A stretch of 64,000 bases of DNA, taken from assembly GCF_000427685.1 (NCBI RefSeq), contig NZ_KE386573.1, positions 806,001-870,000 of the forward strand, given 5' to 3'. A program made the position numbers and the translations under genes. This document shows positions 9,066 through 17,816 of the stretch, in pieces. The DNA is from Haloplanus natans DSM 17983. GTDB taxonomy: Archaea; Halobacteriota; Halobacteria; Halobacteriales; Haloferacaceae. Numbering within the stretch: the first letter of the stretch is position 1; each line of letters starts with the position of its first letter. Below the pieces are notes generated by a model. That model did not search any database. It saw nothing but the letters and a program-made list of their open reading frames with translations, and was not told the DNA's origin.

Positions 9066-9512
9066 TTAGGCTGGTGTTGGCTCTCTGCCGACGAGTTCGA
9101 TGTCGAGGTGAATCCGCTCGTAGGGCAGGTACGGCCGCTTGCGCTGTCCGTCATCGACGACGAACAGCAGGCCGTAGTCCGCAAGCAGGGAGATGTCGTC
9201 GTGAACCGGCCGGTAATCACGGCCGAGCGCATCGGCCACTGCCGAAATGCTCTCGGCTGCCCCGTCGGTGTTCAGCAGCACCCGAAGGAGTTCAAGACGG
9301 CGGTCGGTCAGGATCTTCCGCAACTCCCCGACCGTCGCGAACGACACGACCGCCGGTGAGGAGTCCCCCTCGGCGACTGCGTCAACACGCTCGAGTGTGT
9401 CCTCACAAACGTCGTCGAACCCCTCGACAGTCACCCGGAGGACGGTCGGGTGTGGGCGCTCGCGGGGGTCGCGGTACTTGTCGGGCCAGCCGTCGTGATC
9501 GGTATCGGTCAT
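9066..9512 (-). CDS. tumA: TumA-type antitoxin / HVO_A0114 family wHTH DNA-binding protein
   Basis: A protein of 148 residues with a winged-helix core at about 60-135 (VGELRKILTDRRLELLRVLL...SISAVADALGRDYRPVHDDISLLADYGLL). This is the pattern of the HVO_A0114 group that pairs with TumE toxins. Its ATG overlaps the toxin stop by four bases (ATGA), so the pair is translationally coupled with the toxin first. As in other type II systems it probably neutralises the toxin and represses the shared promoter. The pairing is established for the family; the regulation here is inferred from the palindrome upstream of the toxin. Confidence 0.75.
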   Translation of the reverse strand: MTDTDHDGWPDKYRDPRERPHPTVLRVTVEGFDDVCEDTLERVDAVAEGDSSPAVVSFATVGELRKILTDRRLELLRVLLNTDGAAESISAVADALGRDYRPVHDDISLLADYGLLFVVDDGQRKRPYLPYERIHLDIELVGREPTPA

Positions 9513-9811
9513 GGGTTGGAATGCTCAGTGTCGGTTAGTTCGGCGATCTCTTGAAAGAAGAGGACGACGTGCGACACGAGGTTCTGAAACGGGATCTCGG
9601 TATCCTCGCCGAACCGAACGTGGCGATGGTGCCAGCCGAGATCCTCGTCGGCGTGTGCATTGTCGTAGGGCAGGAACTCGCCCTCCTCCGGGTGGTAGTA
9701 CTGGAACCGGTAGAACCAACCGCCGGGGTACTCCTCGTCGCGGATCGCGAACACCTCCACGCGGCCACCTGGGACGGCGCGGTTGAGTTCGATCGGGTGG
9801 TTCTCCGGCAT
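9509..9811 (-). CDS. tumE: TumE family toxin (DUF6516)
   Basis: A protein of 100 residues of the TumE/DUF6516 type: a start rich in charged beta strands (EVFAIRDEEYPGGWFYRFQYYHPEEG), then DNAH and HHRHVRFGED, and a C-terminal helix (LVSHVVLFFQEIAEL). It is the toxin half of the TumE/TumA module known from archaea, overlapping the antitoxin gene by four bases. A promoter with a palindrome lies just upstream. Family members are thought to block growth through translation or RNA; the mechanism cannot be read from the sequence. Confidence 0.75.
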   Translation of the reverse strand: MPENHPIELNRAVPGGRVEVFAIRDEEYPGGWFYRFQYYHPEEGEFLPYDNAHADEDLGWHHRHVRFGEDTEIPFQNLVSHVVLFFQEIAELTDTEHSNP

Positions 9812-9830
9812 CCTGCCACTGAGTATAACC

Positions 9831-9860
9831 TATGACCTCATAGATCATAAGTATTTATAC
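9831..9860 (-). promoter_or_regulatory. tumE promoter with candidate operator
   Basis: On the minus strand a box A (GTATAAATAC, 9851-9860) is followed at once by a perfect inverted repeat TATGA-CC-TCATA (9831-9842), about 20 bases before the toxin ATG. A palindrome between box A and start is the expected place for toxin-antitoxin autorepression. Confidence 0.5.
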
Positions 9861-9879
9861 TGTGTCCGTATGACCGAAC

Positions 9880-10320
9880 ACGGCGCAGTCGAATGGCCCA
9901 CCGAGACGAGCGTGTCGACGCACTGGTGACCGCTCGCTTGGGGGACAAGCGTGACAGAGCGCGTTCGCTGCAACCGGCTCTCCGAACGAGGTCTTGCCGC
10001 CACCGATCGTCATACTCGGTGTGGCCGATGCAACGGCGCGTAGACGGCCTCTCGACGTATCCTCACGCCGACAGTCTCCTCCGTATCGATCCTCCGAACC
10101 GCAAGCACACACCCTGACTGCCACACGACGGCAGTCGATCCAACCTCCGGTAGCCACCTCGACTCCGACACGCATCCAAATTCGCGCGTCTCGACGCTCG
10201 TCTCGGGCGCCACGAGCGCGACGCGACCGGCCCCTCGTCGTCGTCGCGAGCCCCCCGAGCTTCATAATCGGCTCTAATCTGTCGATTTGGCCGATCGTGA
10301 TTCGTCGACCGCGCTCGCGG
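9880..10320 (-). repeat. Dispersed degenerate repeat, copy R3
   Basis: This fills most of the 877-base gap between tumE and the HalOD1 gene. On the minus strand it has the hallmark GAGCCGATTATGAAGCTCGG preceded by CGGCCAAATCG. This matches R4 (CGGCAAATCG...AACCGATTATGAAGATCG), with GGGGCTCGCGAC and later GGTGTGTGCTTGCGG blocks in common. The rest of the gap (10320-10688) shows no gene. Confidence 0.55.
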
Positions 10321-10688
10321 TCGTGTGTGCATTCGTTCGATCGCCCGAACGACGGTCCGTCAGGCTCGTTACGGCCTTCCATGGCTGGCGGATGATCTCC
10401 GAGAGCCGGCGTGCTTTGGAAATGTCTGTATTGCTCGGACGTTGCTGAAACTCGATGATTACTACACCCCGCCAGTCGGTGGCTCTGGAGCGGATAATAA
10501 ACGCAGCTGAGTCGACAACACCGACCGGAGGAGCACCGGCGGTTTGGCACCGTTTCGCGATGGCTTAAAATAAATCCCCAAAATGAAACCTGAGCTATAG
10601 TGGTAATCTCGAAAATCCCACCGCTCGGGGTTCCTGCGCCTTCGGGCCCAAGAGGGTATCGAGCCAGTCGTCCGTTCTGATCGTCCAG

Positions 10689-11060
10689 TTATTCCGTATT
10701 CCCCGCACGCGGAAGGCCCACTTCGATCACACCGCCGCTCGAGAGTTGAATCGTGAGCCCCTCATAAGTGAACTCGACGAGCCGGTCGTTACGGGATGGT
10801 CCGGACGGACGGTGTCTCACGATTCGGTCGAGAGCGTCCGGGTCGACGACGTGGTCCAGTGGTCGGAGAGCAGTCACCGACTGTCCGGTTATTTTTGCGA
10901 CCACCGAAATAACGGCTACACTCGGGGACACGTCGCCACCGTCGAACTCCGCAACGTACGTTTCCTCATCTGTATCGAACGTTAGCGACCGAACGGGGGG
11001 ATCGGCGTCGATTCCGCCCAGTCCGAAAGAATCTCGATCATGCTGGGGCGAATCGGACAT
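10689..11060 (-). CDS. HalOD1 output-domain protein
   Basis: A protein of 123 residues with the HalOD1 fold along most of it: SPSVAVISVVAKITGQSVTALRPLDHVVDPDALDRIV... (V)EFTYEGLTIQLSSGGVIEV. HalOD1 is a haloarchaea-specific output domain used in one- and two-component signalling; its biochemical role is unknown. The gene diverges from the transducer at 11260, and its promoter carries the same bipartite motif (11084-11106). It is therefore probably co-regulated with the transducer and the KaiC/LOV operon. Confidence 0.75.
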   Translation of the reverse strand: MSDSPQHDRDSFGLGGIDADPPVRSLTFDTDEETYVAEFDGGDVSPSVAVISVVAKITGQSVTALRPLDHVVDPDALDRIVRHRPSGPSRNDRLVEFTYEGLTIQLSSGGVIEVGLPRAGNTE

Positions 11061-11083
11061 AACCGTTCAAAAACGGACAGTGA

Positions 11084-11106
11084 CATAACTCACCCCTCTA
11101 GATAAC
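11084..11106 (-). promoter_or_regulatory. Shared bipartite promoter motif (HalOD1 gene)
   Basis: Reads GTTATCTAGA-GGGGTG-AGTTATG on the minus strand, with AGTTAT 24 bases before the ATG. The same arrangement stands before the transducer and the KaiC gene. Confidence 0.65.
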
Positions 11107-11212
11107 GGGACACATCCGGAACCGTACTTCCGACGGCGTCCCTCAGGAATGGTTCGAACAGCGAAGCGATCGAGCGAGACGGCCGCCGATTCTCAGCTGC
11201 GATACTCATACT

Positions 11213-11235
11213 GTTATCTAGAATGGCCAGTTATT
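11213..11235 (+). promoter_or_regulatory. Shared bipartite promoter motif (transducer gene)
   Basis: GTTATCTAGA-ATGGCC-AGTTATT, with AGTTAT about 25-31 bases before the ATG at 11260. The decamer and hexamer and the six-base spacer are identical in layout to the copies at 11084-11106 and 16242-16264. Confidence 0.65.
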
Positions 11236-11259
11236 GGGTTTGCCACGGGAGAGTAGCTC

Positions 11260-13482
11260 ATGTTAGAAAAGGTGAAACTCGATCGGTTCGACTTGCGGCC
11301 GAAACTCATCCTGGCGTTCGTGCTCGTGGCGTTGCTGGTCGCCGTGACCGGTGCGATCGGGTACACCTCGGTTGCCACCGTCGATGAAGAGGCACACATC
11401 ATTGCAGAAGATGGGCTGAAGATGGACGCGTCCGCAGAAATGATCGTTGCCATCGAACAGCAGCAGGGTGCGATACAGGCTGCCCAACTCGGTGAGGAAA
11501 ACGCACAGCAACAATTCGAAGAGGCCACGCAACATTTCAACGAACAGGCACAGCACCTCGAAGAGGCGGAGTTGAGCCCACAGCAAGAAGAACAGTTCTC
11601 GACCCTCAAATCCCAACACGAGGAGTACAACACGCTCGGAACCGAATTTTTCGACGCGAGAGCCGCGGGTGAGACTGAACTCGCTGCACAGAAAGCCGCC
11701 GAAATGGACACCCTCCGTCTCCAAATGGAAGAGCACGCACACGCCATCGAGCAATCGGCACAAGCAGACCTCGAATCTCAAGTCGAAATCGCCGATAGCA
11801 CGACACAGTCCGCACAACTGGAGATTCTCGGGCTTACCATCGGTGCGTTCGTCCTCGCGATCGCCATCGGCCTGTTCGTGGCCGGACGGATCATCCCGCC
11901 GATCACGAGGTTGGAAGAGACTGCACAGGCTGTCAGTGACGGCAACCTCGACAACGACCTCGACGACCACGTCGAAGACGACGAACTCGGTCGGATGATC
12001 GAGGCGTTCACCGAGATGCAGTCGAATCTTCGAGGCGTATTCTCGCAGATCGGAACCGCCAGCCGTGGTTTGCGAGAGGGCGACCTCGGGTGGGAGTTCG
12101 AGTCCAGCTATCCCGGTCGGTACGGCGAAACCGTCGCTGATCTCGAAGCGGGTGCCGACGAACTCGCGGAGAGTTTCGACGAGATCCGGGGTGTGAGCGA
12201 CGATCTCCAGCAGGGAGTTCTGGACGGGGACGTCGATGCGGACCGCCCCGGACAGTACGGCGAAGTGCTCACCGACCTCGCGACCGGGACGACCCAGTTG
12301 TCGGAAAGCTTCGCCCAAATCTCGGCCGTGAGCCGGGGTCTGAACTCCGGGCAGCTGGATCAGGACATCGACACGGATTTCCCGGGAACGTTTGGATCGA
12401 CACTGGGTGACCTCGAGAACGGGATCGAGCAGTTGGATACGAGCGTCGCACGCGTCCAGTCCATCGCGGACGATGTCGCGACATCGAGCGAGAGCGTGGC
12501 GAGCAGTTCGGAAGAGATCGAACAGGCCAGCAGGCAGGTCGCGGAGTCCGTCGAGGAGATTTCACGCGGTGCGGACACACAGAGCGAGAACCTCGACGAG
12601 GTGGCCGGCGAGATGAACGACATGTCGGCGACCGTCGAGGAAATCGCTTCCTCGGCCGAGGAGGTGGCTACAACCGCCAGTACGGCTGTCGAGCGCGGTG
12701 AGACTGGCCGACAGTACGCCTCGGAGGCGACCGAAGAGATCCAGTCGATCGAAACGCGGGCCGACCAAGCGGCCACACAAGTCGAGGCGCTCGACGAGAA
12801 GATGGACCGGATCGGCGAGGTCGTCGAGATGATCGCCGACATCGCCGAACAGACCAACATGCTGGCATTGAACGCCTCGATCGAGGCCGCGAGGGCTGGA
12901 GAAGCGGGCGAGGGGTTCGGCGTCGTGGCAAACGAGATAAAGTCCTTAGCAGGGGAGGCAGCCGAAGCGACTACGGACATCGAACAGCGCATCGAAGAGG
13001 TCCAGGCGACGACGGACGATACCGTCGAGGGCATACAACAGATGAGCGACCGCGTCGAACGCGGCTCCGACACGATCGAAGACGCCATCGAGATGTTCGA
13101 CGAAATCGCCAACACCGTCCAGGAAGCCGAAAGCGGTATCCGGGAAATCAGCGACGCCACCGACGACCAGGCGGCCTCGTCGGAAGAAGTGGTGTCGATG
13201 GTCGACCAGGTCTCCAGCGTCAGCCAGCAGACGGCGGCCGAGGCGAGCAACGTCTCCGCCGCGACCGAAGAGCAGACCGCCTCACTGTCCGAGGCCTCGG
13301 AGAACGTGCAACAGCTGTCCGCGCTCGCTGAGGAACTACACGACCAAGTGTCGGATTTCGACACCGGATCGGGTGTCAATGCAGGAGCCGATGTGACAGC
13401 GGGATCGGCGGCCGCAGCCGACGGCGGACACCACCTCTCCGAGACCGATGCTCGAACGCCGGAGTACGATGGAGAAACGTGA
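11260..13482 (+). CDS. Methyl-accepting chemotaxis transducer (Htr type) with poly-HAMP region
   Basis: A protein of 740 residues. TM1 is at about 13-37, a helical extracellular sensor domain at about 38-185 and TM2 at about 188-208. A canonical HAMP follows ([20 protein letters not shown]). After that come three HAMP-like units of about 50 residues sharing L-x-x-G-x-L...PGxxGxxLxDLxxG. The MCP signalling hairpin carries the highly conserved tip ([19 protein letters not shown]). It signals to CheA/CheW at the cell membrane. Glu/Gln-rich methylation helices flank the tip. No che gene is in the window. The stimulus is unknown. Confidence 0.9.
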   Translation: MLEKVKLDRFDLRPKLILAFVLVALLVAVTGAIGYTSVATVDEEAHIIAEDGLKMDASAEMIVAIEQQQGAIQAAQLGEENAQQQFEEATQHFNEQAQHLEEAELSPQQEEQFSTLKSQHEEYNTLGTEFFDARAAGETELAAQKAAEMDTLRLQMEEHAHAIEQSAQADLESQVEIADSTTQSAQLEILGLTIGAFVLAIAIGLFVAGRIIPPITRLEETAQAVSDGNLDNDLDDHVEDDELGRMIEAFTEMQSNLRGVFSQIGTASRGLREGDLGWEFESSYPGRYGETVADLEAGADELAESFDEIRGVSDDLQQGVLDGDVDADRPGQYGEVLTDLATGTTQLSESFAQISAVSRGLNSGQLDQDIDTDFPGTFGSTLGDLENGIEQLDTSVARVQSIADDVATSSESVASSSEEIEQASRQVAESVEEISRGADTQSENLDEVAGEMNDMSATVEEIASSAEEVATTASTAVERGETGRQYASEATEEIQSIETRADQAATQVEALDEKMDRIGEVVEMIADIAEQTNMLALNASIEAARAGEAGEGFGVVANEIKSLAGEAAEATTDIEQRIEEVQATTDDTVEGIQQMSDRVERGSDTIEDAIEMFDEIANTVQEAESGIREISDATDDQAASSEEVVSMVDQVSSVSQQTAAEASNVSAATEEQTASLSEASENVQQLSALAEELHDQVSDFDTGSGVNAGADVTAGSAAAADGGHHLSETDARTPEYDGET

Positions 13483-13610
13483 GCCGATGAGGACACGTCA
13501 CGTTCCCGAGTCCACGCGCGTGGAAGGGCGGTACGCTATCGGTATCGGGACCGTCTCCGAAATTGTCGGCTGTTCGGAAGAGTGGATCCGGAACCGATCT
13601 CGACCGAAGC

Positions 13611-16205
13611 ATGAGTGAGGCGAAGGCCCTGATCGAGACTGAGGAGGTGATACGGGTTCTCCACGTGGACGACCAATCCGATTTCGCCGATCTCACTGCG
13701 ACGTTCCTCGAGCGAGCGGACGACCGGTTCACCGTCGAGACGGCGAGTAGCGCCGACGGCGGGTTGGAGCGAATCGGCGATCGGCCGCCCGACTGCATCG
13801 TCTCGGATTACAATATGCCCGGCATGAACGGTTTCGAGTTCTTGGAAGCTGTCCGAGAGCGATATCCCGACCTTCCGTTCATCCTGTTTACTGGCAAGGG
13901 CAGCGAGGCCATCGCCAGCGAGGCCATCTCCGCTGGCGTTACCGACTACCTCCGGAAGGGTTCCGGTACCGAACAGTACGACCTCTTGGCCAACCGGATT
14001 CGGAACGCCGTCCGGGCACGACGCGAGGCACAGCGGGCCGACAGACAGCAACAACTGATGCGACTGACGGAGTTCGTCGGCGACACTGGTGGGTGGGAAC
14101 TGGATCGAGGGAGTGATACTGTCCTGCTGACGGCCGGCACCCGGCAAGCCATCGGCCGCCCTGACCGGGCCGAAATCCCTCTGGAGGAGGCGATTGCACT
14201 GTTCCACCCGGGCGACCGCGAAGACGTTCGCCAGACACTCACCGAGGCCTTCGAAGCGGGTGCGGAACTGGAACGGAGGTGGCGACTGCGGCCACGTGAC
14301 GGCGACGAGCGTCTCATAGACATGACGATCACTCCGGTCGTCGAATCGGGGGGAACGGTAACGAAGCTCCGTGGTGCTGGCCACGACGTCACCGACCGCG
14401 AGGAGCGGCGGCGCGAACTCGAAACGTACGAGACGATCATCGAGGCGCTGACCGACGCGGTGTACGTGCTCGACGAGGAGGGACGATTCACCTACGTCAA
14501 CGACGAGTTCGTCGAGTTGGTTGGCTACGACCGGGAGACGATTCTCGGAAACACGCCGTCGCTCGTCAAGGACGAGGCGGCCGTCGAACGGGGTGATCGC
14601 AACTTGCGACGGTTGTTATCGAGCGACGGCCCTGAGACGATTTCCTTCGAGGTGACACTGCAACCGCGCGAGGGTGAGCCGATCGTCTGCACGGACCACA
14701 TGGGCGTGCTTCCCTACGAGGGTGACCGGTTCGACGGATCAGTTGGCACGCTCCGGGATGTTACCGCGGCCAGGGAGCGCGAGCGAACGCTGGAACGGCA
14801 AAACGACCTGTTTACAAAAGCCCAAAACATTGCCGATGTCGGGGCTTGGAGTTACGACGTGCGGACCGACGAGGCGTTTTTGACGGACAAAGCGTACGCG
14901 ATTCACGGCCTCTCGCCGGATGACGAACTGACTCCCGAGAGAAGCCTCGATTTCTATCACCCCGAGGATCGACCGGCAATCCGCGACGCATTCGACCGAG
15001 CAGTAGAGACGGGCGAATCCTACGACCTCGAACTTCGACTGATCGACACAGCGGACGACCTCCGCTGGGTGCGCACCCGTGGCGATGCCGAACCCGAAGA
15101 CGGCAACGTTGTTTGCGTTCGCGGCACCCTGCAAGATATTACCGAGCGCAAACGACGGGAGCGGGCGCTCGAAGATCGGACTGAGAAGCTGGAAACGTTG
15201 ACCTCCGAACTCGAGGAACAGTACCGGCATCTGTTCGAGGAAGCACCGCTCATGGCGGTCGTTACGCGTGCCGAGGAGGGGGAGCCGATAATCGAAGACT
15301 GTAACGACCTGTTCGTCGATACCCTAGGCTACGAGAAGTCGGAACTCGTCGGAGCGAAACTCGAACGGTTCTACACCGCCGAGTCCCGACGTAAACTGCT
15401 GGACGAAGGTGGCTACGAGCGTGCACTGGGCGACGAGTTCGTCCGCGAGAACAGATCCCTGGTGACCGCTGGCGGGGAGACAGTCGAGACGCTCTTCCGG
15501 GCGGTTCCCCGGAAAAGGTCACCGGAGGGATCCCGCGGGACGATCGCGTTCTACGTCAACGTCACCGAGCGTAAACGATTGGAACGGGAACGGGACCGTC
15601 TGGAGGAGTTCACGAGCATCGTCAGCCACGACCTCCGGAATCCGCTCACAGTGGCAGATGGACACATCGAACTCGCACGAGAAGAGTGCGACAGCGACCA
15701 TCTGGCTCGGGTAGCCGACGCGATCGATCGGAGCCAAGCACTCATCGACGACCTGCTGACGCTGGCGCGTGAGGGGAGAGAAGTGACCGGAAGCGAACCT
15801 GTGGAACTTACCGACGTGGTCAAGCGCAGTTGGGAAACCGTCGATACGGAGCACGCAACGCTCGAAGCCAACGCGACGCAGGTCGTCAAAGCCCACAGGA
15901 GTCGGCTCCAGCAACTATTCGAGAACCTCTATCGGAACGCGGTTGAGCACGGTGGTGACGGGGTGACCGTTCACGTCGGCGATCTGGACGGCGGCTTCTA
16001 CGTGGCGGATACGGGGTCCGGGATTCCCGAAAGCGACCGGGACGAGATTTTCGAGGCCGGCTATTCGACCGCAGACCACGGAACCGGATTTGGCCTGCGG
16101 ATCGTAGAGCAAATGGTCGAGGCGCACGGCTGGGACATCCGCGTCGTCGACGGCGAACGGCGTGGCGCCCGCTTCGAGATTACCGGCGTCGAGACCACAC
16201 ACTGA
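13611..16205 (+). CDS. Response regulator-PAS-histidine kinase hybrid
   Basis: A protein of 864 residues from the ATG at 13611. An N-terminal receiver domain (VLHVDDQSDF...IVSDYNMPGMNGFEFL, phospho-acceptor Asp about 66, LRKG lysine) is followed by four PAS/PAC units ending in the usual D(I/V)T(E/D)R linkers. Then come HisKA with SHDLRNPL (His about 672) and HATPase_c with NLYRNAVEHG, DTGSGIP and GTGFGLRIV. There are no membrane helices, so it is a cytosolic multi-input kinase. The receiver at the N-terminus is the common haloarchaeal order. The gap to the transducer stop is 128 bases; no shared motif is seen there, so it may be read through. Confidence 0.9.
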   Translation: MSEAKALIETEEVIRVLHVDDQSDFADLTATFLERADDRFTVETASSADGGLERIGDRPPDCIVSDYNMPGMNGFEFLEAVRERYPDLPFILFTGKGSEAIASEAISAGVTDYLRKGSGTEQYDLLANRIRNAVRARREAQRADRQQQLMRLTEFVGDTGGWELDRGSDTVLLTAGTRQAIGRPDRAEIPLEEAIALFHPGDREDVRQTLTEAFEAGAELERRWRLRPRDGDERLIDMTITPVVESGGTVTKLRGAGHDVTDREERRRELETYETIIEALTDAVYVLDEEGRFTYVNDEFVELVGYDRETILGNTPSLVKDEAAVERGDRNLRRLLSSDGPETISFEVTLQPREGEPIVCTDHMGVLPYEGDRFDGSVGTLRDVTAARERERTLERQNDLFTKAQNIADVGAWSYDVRTDEAFLTDKAYAIHGLSPDDELTPERSLDFYHPEDRPAIRDAFDRAVETGESYDLELRLIDTADDLRWVRTRGDAEPEDGNVVCVRGTLQDITERKRRERALEDRTEKLETLTSELEEQYRHLFEEAPLMAVVTRAEEGEPIIEDCNDLFVDTLGYEKSELVGAKLERFYTAESRRKLLDEGGYERALGDEFVRENRSLVTAGGETVETLFRAVPRKRSPEGSRGTIAFYVNVTERKRLERERDRLEEFTSIVSHDLRNPLTVADGHIELAREECDSDHLARVADAIDRSQALIDDLLTLAREGREVTGSEPVELTDVVKRSWETVDTEHATLEANATQVVKAHRSRLQQLFENLYRNAVEHGGDGVTVHVGDLDGGFYVADTGSGIPESDRDEIFEAGYSTADHGTGFGLRIVEQMVEAHGWDIRVVDGERRGARFEITGVETTH

Positions 16206-16241
16206 GCGAAACCGCCGTCGACGGACTGCGTCCGGCATCTC

Positions 16242-16264
16242 GTTATCTAGACCGTCGAGTTATT
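16242..16264 (+). promoter_or_regulatory. Shared bipartite promoter motif (KaiC/LOV operon)
   Basis: GTTATCTAGA-CCGTCG-AGTTATT, 35 bases before the ATG at 16299. Third instance of the motif found before the HalOD1 and transducer genes. Confidence 0.65.
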
Positions 16265-16298
16265 CTTTCCGAGGCCCGTTACGGGAACACGATAGTCG

Positions 16299-17816
16299 AT
16301 GTCCGACGATTCTGGCGGTACGGCGGCGGAGGAAATAGACCTGATCGCGTCCGGCATCCCCGAGTTGGACGAGTTACTCAACGGTGGGTACGTTCGCGGT
16401 CGGACGTATCTCGTGCAGGGCGTCTCCGGGACGGGAAAGTCACTGCTCGGCCAGCACTTTCTTCGAGCAGGACTCGATAGAGACGAGACGGTCGTCTACA
16501 TCCACGGCGAAGAATCGAGACACGATATTCTCGTCAACGCCGCACGGTTGGGAATCGACATCCAGGATGCCGAATTTCTCGATATCGGCCCCGGGACGGA
16601 CTTCTTCGCCGAGGACAAGTCGTACAACTTGGTCGAGGCGACCGAAGTCGAATCCGAGCGGTTCACACAGGACATCAAGCGGGTGATCGAGGACGTCGAC
16701 CCGAGCCGGATTCTTATCGATCCGATCACACAGCTCCAGTACGTGGAACGGGACGAGTACCAGTACCGGAAGCGACTGCAATCACTCATCCGATTTCTCC
16801 GGGACCGACAGGTGACGACAGTCGCAACGCGAACGCACGACAGGAGCCGTGCACCGCAGACCACACACGACGATTTCGAGTCGCTCAGCGACGGTGTCAT
16901 CGATCTGTATCTCGACGAGCGCGAGCGTCGGATAGCGGTCCCGAAACACCGCGGACTCGGCCAGGTGGACGGTACCCACGGGCTCGAAATCCGCGAGCAC
17001 GGGATCGAAGTCTACCCACAGACCATCCCGGCCCACGACGACCGAACGTTCGACCCGGAACTCATCCCCACCGGACACGAGTCCCTCGACGGCCTCCTCG
17101 GAGGCGGAATCGAACGCGGAACCGTCTCGTTCGTTAGCGGCCCGACCGGCATCGGAAAATCGACTACCGGGGCACAGACACTCTCTGGCATCGTCGAAGA
17201 CGGGGGGACGGCACTCGGATACTTTTTCGAGGAGTCAATCGATCAGTTCGTCCATCGCTCGGAGGCCCTCGGACTCCCGATTTCGGAGATGCGGGCGCAG
17301 GGATCACTGGGGCTGATAGAGACCGAACCGCTCGTTCGTTCGGCCGAGGAGTTCGATCAACACGTCCTCAATCAGGTCGACGAGCACGCGCCGGACGCGG
17401 TGTTCATCGACGGGCTCTCGGGCTATCAGACCTCGCTCCAAGGCGACGATCAACGGCTCGTTCGACGTCTCCACGGCCTTACGCGGGTACTCAAAAATCG
17501 CGGTATCGCAGTCATCATCACGGACGAAGCGGATCGACTCACCGGCATCCCGGAAGCCACGAGTACGAACACCAGCTACATCGCCGACAACATCGTGTTT
17601 CTCACGTACGTGGAAGTCGACGGCGAGTTGGACCGTGCGATCGGAGTCGTCAAGAAGCGACTCGGGGACTTCGACAGCCGGTTTCACCGATTCTCCATCG
17701 AATCCGGCGAGGGACTCGTTATCCAAGGGCCGTTCGACAACGTACGAGGAATCATGGGGGGGAGTTCGGCGCGTCGCGTTCCGGACGGATCCAACCAGAC
17801 GACTCATCGATCATGA
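16299..17816 (+). CDS. Double-domain KaiC-type ATPase (RecA superfamily)
   Basis: A protein of 505 residues with two KaiC domains. The first has Walker A GVSGTGKS (about 42) and Walker B ILIDPI (about 138). The second has Walker A GPTGIGKST (about 282) and Walker B AVFIDGL (about 367). Glutamates that activate water in KaiC (VYIHGEE, YFFEES) are visible in both halves. The haloarchaeal homologues are signalling ATPases rather than proven clock parts. The stop codon overlaps the start of the LOV kinase (ATGA), which makes co-translation and functional coupling with a light-sensor kinase very likely. Confidence 0.88.
   Translation: MSDDSGGTAAEEIDLIASGIPELDELLNGGYVRGRTYLVQGVSGTGKSLLGQHFLRAGLDRDETVVYIHGEESRHDILVNAARLGIDIQDAEFLDIGPGTDFFAEDKSYNLVEATEVESERFTQDIKRVIEDVDPSRILIDPITQLQYVERDEYQYRKRLQSLIRFLRDRQVTTVATRTHDRSRAPQTTHDDFESLSDGVIDLYLDERERRIAVPKHRGLGQVDGTHGLEIREHGIEVYPQTIPAHDDRTFDPELIPTGHESLDGLLGGGIERGTVSFVSGPTGIGKSTTGAQTLSGIVEDGGTALGYFFEESIDQFVHRSEALGLPISEMRAQGSLGLIETEPLVRSAEEFDQHVLNQVDEHAPDAVFIDGLSGYQTSLQGDDQRLVRRLHGLTRVLKNRGIAVIITDEADRLTGIPEATSTNTSYIADNIVFLTYVEVDGELDRAIGVVKKRLGDFDSRFHRFSIESGEGLVIQGPFDNVRGIMGGSSARRVPDGSNQTTHRS

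Noticed and set aside
11263-13496. Long minus-strand frames opposite the chemotaxis transducer
   Set aside because: Ser/Cys/Ala-rich and repetitive with no domain; the plus strand is an unambiguous transducer.
13483-13610. A fourth copy of the GTTATCTAGA promoter motif before the 13611 kinase
   Set aside because: I looked for it in this gap and did not find it; the kinase may be read from the transducer promoter.
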